A stretch of 64,000 nucleotides of DNA from Loxodes magnus (Eukaryota; Ciliophora; Karyorelictea; Loxodida; Loxodidae). Under the pieces are notes generated by a model, which was not told where the DNA came from, made no database searches, and saw nothing but the letters and a program-made list of their open reading frames with translations. Location: positions 310,001 to 374,000 of the forward strand of contig CAMPDV010000271.1 of NCBI GenBank assembly GCA_946699065.1, read 5' to 3'. Of this stretch, positions 11,520 through 22,840 are shown one piece after another (the first letter of the stretch is position 1; each line of letters opens with the position of its first letter). The position numbers and the translations under genes are program-made.

Positions 11520-12130
11520 CTCAAATTCATGCAATTAGAAAATTTTAAACTTTTAAGAACTGTATTAGAACTAGATGAAAATTGAACACCTTATGACTAA
11601 TTAATAAGAAAAAAAAATTAGTGAATTATCAGGATACAATAATTTTAAACAAAATTTAATCAATTCGCAGAGTTTACTGAAAGCGTATTACTGTAAAAAT
11701 GGAGATGAATGATTCGATGGATGTAGAGCAACAGCCTGCTACAAATTATATTCCTTATTGGTAAATAATGAGATGTTGAAACTGCAAACTAGCAGGGCAC
11801 AAAGATAGAAGCTGTTTAAATTATAATAGAAATAAAAGAAAATAGTAGAAAAATAATTTGAAAATATTTTCAGAATCTTTTGCAATCAAGAAGGTAAACT
11901 CTACAGGAAAAAATACTACAGATAAACAAAGAAGCTCAAAAAATATAGAATAAATTAACGAATTTAATAAGAAATGAATGGGAATCGATTTATCAGAAAC
12001 TCTCAGAAAAATAGATTAAAAATCCTTAGAACGTATGATAAACAAGACCCAAGTAAATATGAAGTCTCTTTTATTTAACATTAAACTTTTGATTTTATTA
12101 ACCAAATAAAGGTAACATTACGTAAATAAA
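11520..12130 (+). CDS. CCHC Gag-like gene of R unit A (broken)
   Basis: A coiled-coil N-terminal part (MQLENFKLLRTVLELDEN) precedes MEMNDSMDVEQQPATNYIP (ATG 11699) and a knuckle at 11774-11815 with spacing CX2CX4HX4C (C..NCKLAGHKDRSC). A basic tail follows. The family matches the minus-strand gene at 22.9-23.4 kb in order and motif. Copies lie in units B, C and D; D is the least broken, A looks interrupted. Presumed role: RNA-binding Gag or ORF1 protein of a retroelement of unknown class. Confidence 0.5.
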
Positions 12131-12345
12131 TTAAATAAATAAAATTTAAATTACTTTAGATTTAAATTAGAAAATTTAGATTAATAAAATTATTTTTTGT
12201 GATATTTCTCATTAAAATTAATATAAAAATTATTTATTTATATATTTTAAAAAAATATTTCAAAAATATTTTTTGTTTATTTATGTTTTTTTATTGATTT
12301 TATTATACTCTTTTTTCATTCTGCATTATTATTGGATTAAAAAAT

Positions 12346-12731
12346 ATGGATGTAGTCAGGAAAGCTTGTAGATATTCTGGTGTAACTACGTTGAAAGTAA
12401 TCTCACTTAGGAAAGTGTGGACAAGCTCGAAAGAGACAAGTCTAGCTTGCTCGAGGGTTCTGTGTATGAATGCTTTACTATCTGGCCTATTAATTTAATT
12501 ACTAATTTTTATTTGTATCTTATTAAAGGAGACTGAACATTTGATTCGAGGTTTTAAGGAACATTTTTAACAAGCAGATTCTCCATTTAAAGAAACTAAT
12601 GTCCCTCATTGAACGATTAGAATAATAACAACGAATATGAGAACATTTTTTTAATATACAATATTAATAATGAAATTTCTTTGTGCCAATAAGTTGCTAC
12701 GCGCTTTATAATCATATTTTTATTATTTATT
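12346..12731 (+). mobile_element. SINE-like element S1 in unit A
   Basis: Contains TGTAGTCAGGAAAGCTTGTA near the left end, GTGGACAAGCTCGAAAGAGA (hairpin CTC-GAAA-GAG, a GNRA loop), CTCGAGGGTTCT, AACAAGCAGATTCTCCATTT, and the 3' tail AAGTTGCTACGCGCTTTATA followed by an ATTT-rich run. It aligns along its length with the 2.1-kb copy but is clearly diverged, the loop changing from GGAA to GAAA while staying GNRA. Confidence 0.6.
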
Positions 12732-12865
12732 TTTTATTTAATATATTAAAAAATCAATTCTTTATAGTTTCTAGACGATAATTTTGAGTATTAATTTGAT
12801 AAAGAAGAGTATCAATCTTAAATTATTTTTAATTATATTTAAATTTATTATATAAATAAATAGAG

Positions 12866-13172
12866 AGGAGCAATCCTCCAACTGAAACTGACTTAAACTC
12901 TGGTATCAGGAAGTACCTCATAGGCGATGAACAGCCAAGAGAAGAGAAGACAAGATCGAAGAGGCATCAAGTAACATTAATGATGAAAGATGCTAGATGC
13001 TCAGGTCTCTTAAGGTAGAACTCCGATCACGATCCTATAGAAGAAAAACTCACAAGGAAATGCTAGCACTGTGGAAGACTTCATCAAAGAATTTTTTTAA
13101 CTTTAAAAATCTTTAATAAAGAACTTCGCATCATTGAGGTGCTACACATTCTATAATCTAATTTATTTATAT
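12866..13172 (+). mobile_element. SINE-like element S2 in unit A
   Basis: A GC-richer island of about 300 bp (CAATCCTCCAACTGAAACTG ... GGTATCAGGAAGTACCTCAT ... GATCACGATCCTATAG) with no protein frame. It ends in TCATTGAGGTGCTACACATT followed by CTATAAT and an ATTT-rich tail, the same 3' motif as S1 and S3, although its body is unrelated. Copies at 51.17 and 58.50 kb. Confidence 0.5.
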
Positions 13173-13633
13173 GATATTTAATTAATTTTTATTTCTTTAT
13201 TAGAAATAAATTTAAAGTTAAAGTTTCTTTACTTTCTCTTAATTTTTCTTTTATTACTATTTTTATAGGTTGGTATTCTTATGTTAAAAATTCTCTTTAG
13301 TTTTCATTTTAAAATATGCTCTAATTTATTTAAAATGTAATATTCAGTTATAATCAACCTTATAAAAAATATAATATTATATAATTAAAATAATTAAAAA
13401 AATTAAGAATTTAGTAAAAATGTAAATTATTTAATTATTTAGATTTTTTTAATTGCTAAACTTTCATTAAAAAATAAGCTTCTGATCATTTAAATTTTAC
13501 TAAATTGTAAAGAATATTTGCTGCAAAATATTAATTATCTATAAATTATTTTATGAAAAATAGCATATGATAAATGTTATTTTCATTACTTATTATATTT
13601 TTAAATTAGATTCGATTCAAATAATAAATTTTC

Positions 13634-14291
13634 CTTAAAAAGCAGCAGGTCTTTTGCAAAAGTCTACCCAGTAATTGAGCCCACTATTCTTGTAAAATTC
13701 CTTTATCACATGCCAAAGTTTGAATATCCTCAGTCAGCATCTTATAAATTTCTCCAAAAGTAAATTGTCTTCTATTCTTTTATTTTTTTTGAATCTTTAA
13801 TAATGTCTTATTGGGTATATTTCAGAATTAAAAAACAAAATTTCTTCTTCATTTTATTTTCATTTATCTAATTTGTGAATTCCTTAGATATTATTTCTAT
13901 TGGAATTGCTTTTTTAGACAATTTATTGCTATTGATGTACTTATAATTATGAAATCATCTTCTTTTTTTTAGCCTTTTTTCTTAATCTTTATTCTTTAGT
14001 ATCATTTAACTGCTTCTTTTTCACTATATTGAGCCATTGTTATAAATCTTTATCTAACTCTTTTATCTTTTGTTTTATACTTTTCTTTAGACTTAAAACA
14101 TAGTATGAGCATATTTCCATTCATAAATTAATAGATATTATGCTAGAATTTTTTCAACTGCAAATATAAAAAACGACATAGCTTATTAATCGGAAAATTA
14201 TTTATTATTGTTATTTCTATTCTATTTCAAGGATTTGGTCTTACTTAATTTTACTTAGGGAATTTTATTTTATTTTATGAAATCCTGTCAT
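13634..14291 (-). pseudogene. Decayed coiled-coil gene in unit A
   Basis: ATG 14291-14289 opens MTGFHKIKQNSLSKIKQDQ and runs about 125 codons through a charged helical part (KIKELDKDLQQWLNIVKKKQ). Further protein-like patches (EDDFIIISTSIAINCLKKQF; NSEIYPIRHYQRFKKN; FGEIYKMLTEDIQTLACDKG) lie in different frames, so the gene is broken several times or spliced. A 5' block like that of the gene at 533 lies upstream at 14538-14481. No family recognised. Copies in units C and D. Confidence 0.4.
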
Positions 14292-14480
14292 TTTTTGTTT
14301 TTTAAAGCTGTTTCAGCTTTTGATTATAAAGATATGTTTTTTTACCTGCTTTGAAGAAATTTAGTAATTAATTATGCAAAAAACTTTTCCTAATTTTTTA
14401 TTTATTTTCTTTGCTAATTAATTGAAGATCTTACGAAGGTAAAATAGTGACTTATAAAATATGTGCTAAGGAAGAGATGC

Positions 14481-14538
14481 TTTTTTTCTCTCCTGCTTTG
14501 AGGAAATGGTGTAAAAAGCCTACTTGAAGCTTTATAAT
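14481..14538 (-). promoter_or_regulatory. Conserved 5' block, unit A
   Basis: On the minus strand TTCAAGTAGGCTTTTTACAC, CATTTCCT, CAAAG and AGAGAAA match the order of the block at 727-671. It lies about 190 nt upstream of ATG 14291. Confidence 0.35.
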
Positions 14539-14989
14539 ATTTGTATTAATTTTAAAAAAGATTAGAAATTTGATTAAAAAGTATATAATTTTGTATTATA
14601 ATTTGATATATCTTACAATATATTTAGGTATATTTATTATTTTACTTAGCTTGTGATTTAAAAAATTAGATTATTATAATTATAATTCTAACTTGTTCGT
14701 AAATAGTTATTAAATATCTTTAAACTATACAATTAAAAGTAATTAACTTAAAGCTAAGACTAATAAATGATTTAATAGTTTACTTTAATATAATAATTAT
14801 TGTATGAAGCTCTAATTTAATTAAGATACTTCATTTAATATAAGTTTAAGTGCTAATAAATTAATAACCTAATTTAATTTATATAATCCTTATAATTCTC
14901 TAAAATCAATGTATTATTTATTATGCTTTTAAAAAATCTACATTTCTTCCAAAATGTCTCTTCTAAGCAGGATTCAAACGATTCAATTA

Positions 14990-15660
14990 TTATTACCAAA
15001 ATTTGCTTTAAAACTCAAAATTATGTAATAGGAGAATTTTAAATTTTTAAGAAACCTTTAATAGCTCGAAGGAAAAATAGCATTACTAATGTCCAACATA
15101 TAAAAATTAAAAACAGAAAATAATTTCTCAGCAAAGATAAGAATTGAATAACTAGAAACTAAAGAACTCAATCAATTTGCAGAGCTTACCGAAATCATAT
15201 TTCTTTAAAAATGTCAATGAATGGTCTGATTGAAGTAGAACCTAAAGATATCTTAAAAAATTTTTCTTATATAAAAAAAATGCTAATATTGCAGAAGATT
15301 TGGATTTATTCTATGATACTGCTTATATTTCAAACGAAAGCAAGAACAAGAAAATTTAAAATTAAGATAATCTTTTAGTAATTTAAATTGTATTCCAAAA
15401 GGGCTATTATACATGAAAGAAATGTACAAAGGGTGTGAAATCTCGATGGTCATTGCTCATGCTTAGCAAAGAAGAATCTAAAATATGATTGGAATTGAAC
15501 TCAACTTAAGCAAGATATCTTTAATAAAAAAGAGTTAAAGTAGTACAGCATATATGTATTAAAAGAAAATAATCCTGAAGAAGACTGGAAATAGGATATT
15601 TAACAAAATTAATAAAATTTACAGTGATGAACCTGGTTGAAAGATGAAATCACTATAATT
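14990..15660 (+). pseudogene. Second Gag-like remnant in unit A
   Basis: Begins with a coiled-coil stretch matching the other R-unit Gag (MQQENFKFLRNLQQLEGKI against MQLENFKLLRTVLELDEN) and then MSMNGLIEVEPKDI at ATG 15211, which parallels MEMNDSMDVEQQP. The knuckle region is degenerate. Broken; it looks like an older, diverged paralogue of the gene at 11.5-12.1 kb. Copies at about 53305-53975 and 60635-61305. Confidence 0.4.
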
Positions 15661-15871
15661 AATTATTATTATTATAAAATTATAATTATTGCAATTTTTT
15701 ATTTTTTATAGTTTAAATTATAAAAGTAATTTTTTTTTTGAAGATACTAAATATTAAAAAATAAAGTTACGCATATTTAAAATGATTTATATAATAAATT
15801 TTTATATTTATACATTAATTAATTTAATTTTTAAATTCAAATACTTTTTAGATTTAATTCTAACTATTTCT

Positions 15872-17251
15872 TCAAAAATCAAAATCATTCAAGATGAAGT
15901 CTATTTCTTCGTTCTATTCAACTTTATTTGTAAATATTCTTATATTTTTAAGTTATTTTTTCATTTCTTTTGCTCATTATAGACTTATTTATGTTTAACT
16001 GATACCTAAGTACTTTAATGATTTATAAATTTGATATATTTCACCTTATTCATTTGAAATTATAAAAGCTTCTTGTGTTATCTTATCATTTCCATTCAGC
16101 TCCAATTCATTCAAATATTCACAGTTCATTATTATTTTTTAAATATCTTCATTATTCTAATTGCATCCTTAAAGATTTAAACTTTTAAGACCTTAAAGGG
16201 AAACTAATTAGTTTATGAAACTTTATTCTTAGAAACTACAATAAGCTAAATTTAATTCTTTCAATTAGGTATTGTTCTAATTTATAGTTTTCAACGTTTT
16301 AATACTTAGCTCCTTTATACTTATCAAAGTAATACTTCATAGTTTTTAGCAACTTTAAAAAATTTGCTATAGAGTTTCGTTTGAAATGGCTTTTATGAAC
16401 TTTATTGAGATTTTTTCGTAATTCTAGCCAAAACTAGCTACTTGTAAAAAATCTTCATCCTTTAACTGTCTTAATGACATTAAAGTTAAATCTCTTAAGT
16501 TAGGTGTATTCTATAACATTAGAAGTAAGCTTTAGCCATTGAAACTGCTACAGCATTTTATTTATATAACTTCTAGCTATACAAATTACATAGGAAAAAT
16601 TTAACTAAAAATTTAACTATTTAAATGTAATAAAGACAGAGTTTTCAAATTTAATCTATTAAATCTTTCAAAATCTTGCTTAGAAAAATTAATTTTTCCT
16701 TATAAACAAATATTACTTAAAGAAGGACACAAATCAATAAACTTTTCTATGTTTTTGTTTTCATTAATGTCTATTTATTCAACTAAGGCTCCTTTTACCC
16801 TCAAATAATCTCTTAATAAGTCATAATTAATTTATTAACTATTGATGAATATCAGTTTTAGATTTAAGTTTAAGCAATAATCTATTAGAAAATTTCCTTT
16901 TAATTAGTTGCTCTTCTCATTATAAAATTCAATAAGCTGTAATCTAGTGAGATTCTATAGAAAGCTTAAGTTTTAGTCATCTAATTTATCGTTAATAATT
17001 AACTCTTTTAAACTTTTAAACAGAGAAAGATTAAGTAAAGTGAAGTTGTTTAACTCTAAAAATCCTTCTATATAAATTTCGCTTAAATGAATAAAATTAT
17101 TTTCTTACTTTCTTAGTTTTTGTCTTATTTAAATAGCCTTAGTGAATGCTTCTTAAATTTGCTTATTTAAACTAACCGAAAAATGTTAGCTTAAAGTTAA
17201 ATCTAAAAACTATACTTCACAAAGAATCATTTACTTGAATATTCATTCTAT
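15872..17251 (-). CDS. LRR protein, R-unit family, unit A
   Basis: On the minus strand a frame with TAA/TAG as Gln runs from about 17251 to TGA 15874-15872 and aligns end to end with the LRR gene at 4710-6104 (for example DLCPSLSNI against HLCPSLNKI; LNLAYCSFQEQSF against LSLAYCQFSEQNQ; KYLGISQTQISL against NYLGIQNTQISE). In-frame TGA lies at 17245-17243 (E-W-IFKQ) and 15976-15974 (SLQ-W-AKEM), both matching TGA in the other paralogue, and at 16339-16337 (QKL-W-SIT), where the paralogue has Lys. The codon aligned with the other gene's ATG is ATA, so its start is uncertain. Probably an intracellular LRR protein-binding protein. Confidence 0.65.
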
Positions 17252-18598
17252 TTTATTTTTTATTTATTATAAGTTTCCTTTATATTATGGTATTACTAGC
17301 AAAGCAAATTTATAATTAAAGCGATATAAATATCTATTTACTTATTACAAGTGACAAATATCTTTATTTCTAAGAAATTCAAATATATGAGTGAGAATGT
17401 AAATTTTCTTTCATATTGCGTGTTAAATAAATGCTTAAGTGTTTGGCTTTTCTTCTTCTTTATTTTTTTGTAATAAGCTTTAATTTATAATACCTTAATG
17501 AGTTTATTAATTTTCTACGTTTTTATCATATTCAAGCAAAATAGAAGAATTAATAACCTAATTATTTTATTTTTCCTTTATATTTTCTTACTACTGATTT
17601 TAAATGCTTTAGAATTATTGATTTTCTTAAGTTGAAAATTCTAAGTTTGAAAGATTGTTGCTTAACTATTCCATATAAGTTATTATAATATTTTAAATTA
17701 TAAATTTATAACAAAAATATATTGAAAAAAGATAAAATAAAAAAGGCAATTCAAATAAAAAAATAAAAAAGATTGAAATAAATAGAAAATAAATTAGACA
17801 TAATCAAATTAGGTATAACAATTTACTAAACTTGACGTAAAAATAGAAAAAATATATAAAAAACAAAAGAATAAAAAAAATTAAAAAGTAAATCTTAAAA
17901 AGATTTAAATGTAAAAAAAAAGCAATAAAAAGAACGAAAAGAAAAGATGAAAAAAAATCCTTATGAAAATCTACAAAAAGAAAGAAAAGCTTTTAATTAA
18001 ATTATTTCATAAATAATTAAATTAAATCCTATTTCCTTTAAAATACAAGAATTTTACTACGTAAATAAATATTTTATCCTTTTTCATTATTGATCATAAG
18101 TTTTTTACTATTTTCTATTTATTAATTATTTATTTTTTTTATATTTTTTTTTTTAATTTGTAATTTTTTTTTTTCTTTTCGTCGTATTTTTTTTTTTTTA
18201 AATTAAATATTTATTTTTTTATTTTAAAATGTTTTTTCAATACTTTTTTGAATTTTACTTTTCTATATTATTATGATTTTTTTATATATTTTTTTTAATC
18301 AGCAGATGTACATCCAATTTTTATGGTACATGATTTTATACTTTTTTTCAATAAAGATGATTAAATTATTAAAGAGATTTTTAATCTTATTTTATTTTAT
18401 TTTTTTATTTTTTTTCTGATTTATTTACTTAAGCACGTCTTTAAAATTTTCTCTATTTTTGGTTATTTTCTTGTCTCTTTTTTATTATTTTAAAAAACTA
18501 GAATATTTTAATTGCTTTAATTCTAATAATAAATAGCTATTTATCCATTTTTTCATTATTTTTTATATTAAATATAAATTTTTTTATTCTTTTTTTAA

Positions 18599-18631
18599 AT
18601 TTATAACTAAAATTTATAACTAAAATTTATA
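18599..18631 (+). repeat. 13-bp minisatellite, 2 copies
   Basis: Two copies of TAACTAAAATTTA at the same place as the three-copy array of unit A. Confidence 0.85.
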
Positions 18632-18799
18632 ATTATTTTTAGTAAAAGTATTTCAAATGTTTCTCTCCTTTTTTCTTAGTTAAAAATCACTAAAGAAATA
18701 TTTAAAAATAAAAATAGAAAATTACTTGTTAAAAATCTCTTCACAAACGGTATCATCTTAGTCAAGCTACGATTAATAAAAAATACTTTAAGAACTCAA

Positions 18800-19410
18800 A
18801 TTCATGCAATTAGAAAATTTTAAACTTTTAAGAACTGTATTAGAACTAGATGAAAATTGAACACCTTATGACTAATTAATAAGAAAAAAAAATTAGTGAA
18901 TTATCAGGATACAATAATTTTAAACAAAATTTAATCAATTCGCAGAGTTTACTGAAAGCGTACTGTAAAAAATGGAGATGAATGATTCGATGGATGTAGA
19001 GCAACAGCCTCCTACAAATTATATTCCTTATTGGTAAATAGTGAGATGTTGAAACTGCAAACTAACAGAGCACAAAGTTAGAAGCTGCTCCAATTATAAT
19101 AGAAATAAAAGAAAATAGTAGAAAAATAATTTGAAAATATTTTCAGAATCTTTTGCAATCAAGAAGGTAAACTCTACAGGAAAAAATACTCCAGATAAGC
19201 AAAGAAGCTCAAAAAATATAAAATAAATTAACGAATTTAACAATAAATGAATGGGAAGAGATCTATCAGAAACTCTCAGAAAAATAGATTAAAAATCCTT
19301 AGAACGTATGATAAACAAGATCCAAGTAAATATGAAGTCTCTTTTATTTAACATTAAACTTTTGATTTGTGATTAACCAAATAAAGGTGAAATTACGTAA
19401 ATAAATTAAA
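18800..19410 (+). pseudogene. CCHC Gag-like gene of R unit B (broken)
   Basis: Counterpart of the unit A gene, with the knuckle at 19047-19088 (NCKLTEHKVRSC). It looks interrupted. Confidence 0.45.
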
Positions 19411-19594
19411 TAAATAAAATTTAAATTACTTTAATTTTAAATTAGAAAATTTAGATTAATAAAATTATTTTTTGTGATATTTCTCATTAAAATTAATATA
19501 AAAATTATTTATTTATATATTTTAAGAAAATATTTAAAAAATACTTTTTTATTTATTTCTGTTTTTTTATTTATTTTATTATATATTATTTTTT

Positions 19595-20109
19595 AAAACC
19601 GCCATAATTGTTAGAAGGTGAACAACAAAGTCATCTTCATCAGAGGTTGGGGAAGTTAAGTACCTATAATCGACTTTATGCCTTCCTCTGCTTTGTTTTG
19701 GCCTCGAGACATAAGATTCTTAGACCTTCGACACTGGCTTGGTTTAGTTTAGCTTCGTTTATTTTTAATTCTGGAACGAAAAAGAAATAATATTGCGAGC
19801 TTCATCAGAGGTGGGGAATTTAAGTACCCATAATTGACACATGTCGTCCTCTGCTTTGGTGATGCAATGAGACACAATCCTGCCATGTCCTTGGACCTCC
19901 AACAAGTAGAAAAGATTACGAGTATTCTTAAATTATATCAGTATTGAACATTTTTATCAGTACTGAATAAATATACCATATTGAGCAAGGTCTACCAGTA
20001 TCTGATAATTTTACAGTAGCAAACATTCTTGTCAGTATGAAACATTTTTTTAAAGAGTTGCGCACCAATGAGAGTGCTACGCGCTCTATAATAAAATTTA
20101 TTTATTTAT
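19595..20109 (+). mobile_element. SINE-like element S3 with a 5S-rRNA-like dimeric head
   Basis: GCCATAATTGTTAGAAGGTG, AACAACA, CTTCATCAGAGGTTGGGGAA, GTTAAGTACC occur in the order and spacing of the 5' half of 5S rRNA (GGCCAUA, AAGGUGAAAACA, CAUCAGA, GAAGUUAAGC). A second, diverged copy of the same head follows at about 19798 (CTTCATCAGAGGTGGGGAAT). In it CAGAGG...CCTCTG, GGG...CCC and GACACATGTC could make a three-way junction. Downstream are degenerate TCAGTATTGAA repeats, and the 3' end is the shared hairpin AGAGTGCTACGCGCTCT (20071-20087) with an ATTT tail. The similarity to 5S is by eye and weakens after the A-box region. This would be a SINE3-type element with a duplicated head. Confidence 0.42.
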
Positions 20110-22118
20110 CAGGTTTTGCTTATTGATAAAATATCTATACTATTATCTCTAATAAATTTTTCAATATTCAAGCACTTGCTAGATATTCCATTAATATTTA
20201 TATGTTCCATTTTTATTTTTTAAATTTATTAGTCTTTTCTAATTTTTTTTATCCTGCAGATAGTCCACTTTCGTAAATGCAGATAATCTTTTATTCTTAA
20301 TTGTTAATTTAAATGTGTACTAATCTTTTTCATGTTCAGGATGCTAATGAAAGTACTGTATCAAAATATATATTACTTAAATCGTATATTTTTAGGTAAC
20401 TTTCTTTCTCTATCAATTTTACTTTTCACACTATTAGATGTACCTTATTCTAAATCTTAATTAATTGTGACACATCTACCTTATATATTGAATATTTCAT
20501 ACTATGGACGTCTTCAAGATTCTGATTTTATAAAATTTTAAAATTATAGATCAGTTAGATTGAAGTAACATATTATTTAATCACACTCTTTTTATAATTA
20601 TTTTTATTATTATGTTTTGCTGGTGGAATTATTTTATCTTCTTCATGTTTCCTTTTAAGAATATTAAGATTACTATTGGAAGGTAAGGTTTAATTATGAT
20701 AAAAAACATAAATAAATCTGTATAGTTTTAATATTCCTTTTTCAGCTTATAGTAGAATAATTAAATATATCTTTTTTCAAATTTGAATTAAGTTTTTAAA
20801 ACTCCTCTATTTTTATCTCAGGTGTCTACATATTTTGGGTAATTTAAATGAAATTTAAGTTGATTTATTGATATTAATGCTATAGTATAACAGAATCTTC
20901 ATTTGGTAATTTAACTTGATATATTAGTTATTATATTATGTTATAATAGTATTAGTTGATATTTCCTACTAATTATGTTAAGTTTAAGATAACTTATCTT
21001 GCTTGATTATATTTGCTTGAAAATTTTTGAAACAGAGAATTCATTATTATTTATTCAAATTATCTATTTAGATAATACTATCCTTTGTTTAAATATTACA
21101 TATCATGTTTAAGTTTATGCGTTTACAAATTACTTCTTCTAAACTACTGTTATTAATTACTAATTTCTTTTGTATGATTGATTAAATTTTAAAATAATTC
21201 TTTAATCATTTGAATTTCCTTATTTTTAATAGAATTTAATTTTGAAAAGTTATATTTATTTCATAATTTTATTATTCTTATTTATCTAATTCAATATACT
21301 AAGTTAAAATTTCCATTTATGCTTTCTATTCTTAATATCAAAATTACTTGTTTTAGTTTTATTATTAACTAAATGTTAAGAGCTTTTGAGCTTGCTGGGT
21401 TTCAACCAGTATCACTCTGCCAATTTTTTATATAGATGTATACTATGACCTTTTTTAATAAATGGCAAGTTTCCACTAAATTTCAGTTGGTCTTGCAAAG
21501 AGTTTTTATCAATATATTCCTGTTTTCGTTATTCATAATTTATTAAGTCGACTTCATGTTTTTTATTATCCTTTTTCATTTGATTTTTTTCCATTATCGG
21601 CAGTTTTTTAGTAGATGATAATTTGATTGGTAGTACTTGCAGTGTTTTTTTATTTATTGCTAATTTGTACTTATGTTAAAAATATTTTCTATTTCTCAAG
21701 TCTTTTAATTATGCTACTTTCATTATTTTCAGATTCTTTTTAAGGGTTAAATTTTTCACAAGATAGTGGCTTTGCTTGACTTACATTCTTTAAGAATGTT
21801 TAATCTTTATTAGAATTATTTTCAGAGTTGCTCTTCCGTTACTAATTTGTTTTCGATAAGTTAATTTTTTAATATTGTTTGTTAATTGTTTTATTCTTCT
21901 ATAAAGTTTGTTAAATCTATTATTTATAAATTTTAATTGTAAATTGTTTCTTCTTATTTTAGTATTTGCACTTTCATTGTCTCAATCTTGACTTCCAGAT
22001 CTTCCTGGATCTGTATTTTATGTTTATTAGGTTCGATCGTACTTGTCATAATTTTGCCTTGAGAAGATGAGCTTGACTCTTATTCCTACCTTTCTTATCT
22101 GCGTGACTCTGATGCCAT
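20110..22118 (-). CDS. Unrecognised large coiled-coil protein, probably broken or spliced
   Basis: ATG 22118-22116 opens MASESRRQERQEQESSSSSQ, then MTSTIEPNKHKIQIQEDLE and a long coiled coil (TMKVQILKQEETIYNQ; LVTEEQLWKQFQQRLNIL). Protein-like sequence continues in changing frames to about 20110: DKNSLQDQLKFSGNLPFIKK, LYK-KLAEWYWLKPSKL, LKFHLNYPKYVDTWDKNRG, and near the end HPEHEKDQYTFKLTIKNK and NGTYKYQWNIQQVLEYWK. TGA again falls where Trp fits. The frame changes could be short introns or decay. The 3' end abuts the S3 tail, which may have replaced the true end. No zinc knuckle or enzyme motif was found. Confidence 0.42.
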
Positions 22119-22129
22119 CTTTTTTTGTA

Positions 22130-22840
22130 GCTTTTCTTATTTAATTTTTAGAAAGGCAGATGTTTTGCTCCATCTTTATTAATTTGTTTCCTGGGAAATA
22201 AATATTTATTTTAGTTTTATAATTTTAATTAAATTTAATTATTATTCGTCATTAATCAAAATATTTTAATTTAAACCTTTATTTTTTAAACTTATTTTAT
22301 TTAAATTTGAAATATTATATCTAAATGGAAAAATTTTAATATTTTACTTGTTTTTACTAATAAAACTTCTATAATTAGCAAAGTTTAATTATATTTTTAT
22401 TTTCTTTTTTTACATAATTTAAGAAAAATTGTTTACTCTTCGATAAATAATTAAATTTCTTTTATTATTAATAATAAAATTAAAACTTTTATTAGCAATT
22501 TATGCATTTTTAAATTCTTAAATTGTAACATTTAGCTATTGAAACTGAATTATTTATTAATAATTGTTCAACATTTTATCTTTAATAATTTGTATTTCTC
22601 TTTTTAAATAAAAATGAGGAAATTATTTTATTTTGATAATTACTTTAGAAGCTTTTTATTTATAAAGATTATGTGAGATTAACAATTTTTTTAAGATAAA
22701 GATTTAGTTATTTTTGAGATATTCTTGATTTGTAAAAATTTAATTTAAACTAAAAAATATTTTAGGCAAACTTTTCTAAAAGAATTAAGATAATTAAACT
22801 TTTATTTAGCTTAAGAATAATATAATTATAATAATAATTG
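22130..22840. other. AT-rich spacer between two minus-strand genes
   Basis: No gene recognised. Confidence 0.45.

Larger units (their letters stand above)
10393..17721. repeat. R unit A (7329 bp)
   Basis: Starts at TTGAAAAAAAAGATAAAATA and ends where the same boundary recurs at 17722. Content in order: AT-rich leader, 13-bp tandem repeat, CCHC Gag-like gene (+), S1, S2, decayed coiled-coil gene (-), Gag-like remnant (+), LRR gene (-). Homologous to units C and D, with a few percent of visible differences. Confidence 0.9.
17722..19585. repeat. R unit B, truncated
   Basis: Repeats the first 1.86 kb of unit A (leader, minisatellite, CCHC gene) and then stops matching at about 19585, where the 5S-like element begins. 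Either a partial unit or a unit cut by later rearrangement. Confidence 0.85.

Noticed and set aside
19608-19790. 60-codon frame on the plus strand
   Set aside because: Lies across the 5S-like SINE head, which explains the sequence better.
19800-19900. Hammerhead-type ribozyme in the S3 three-way junction
   Set aside because: The junction lacks the CTGATGA and GAAA core.
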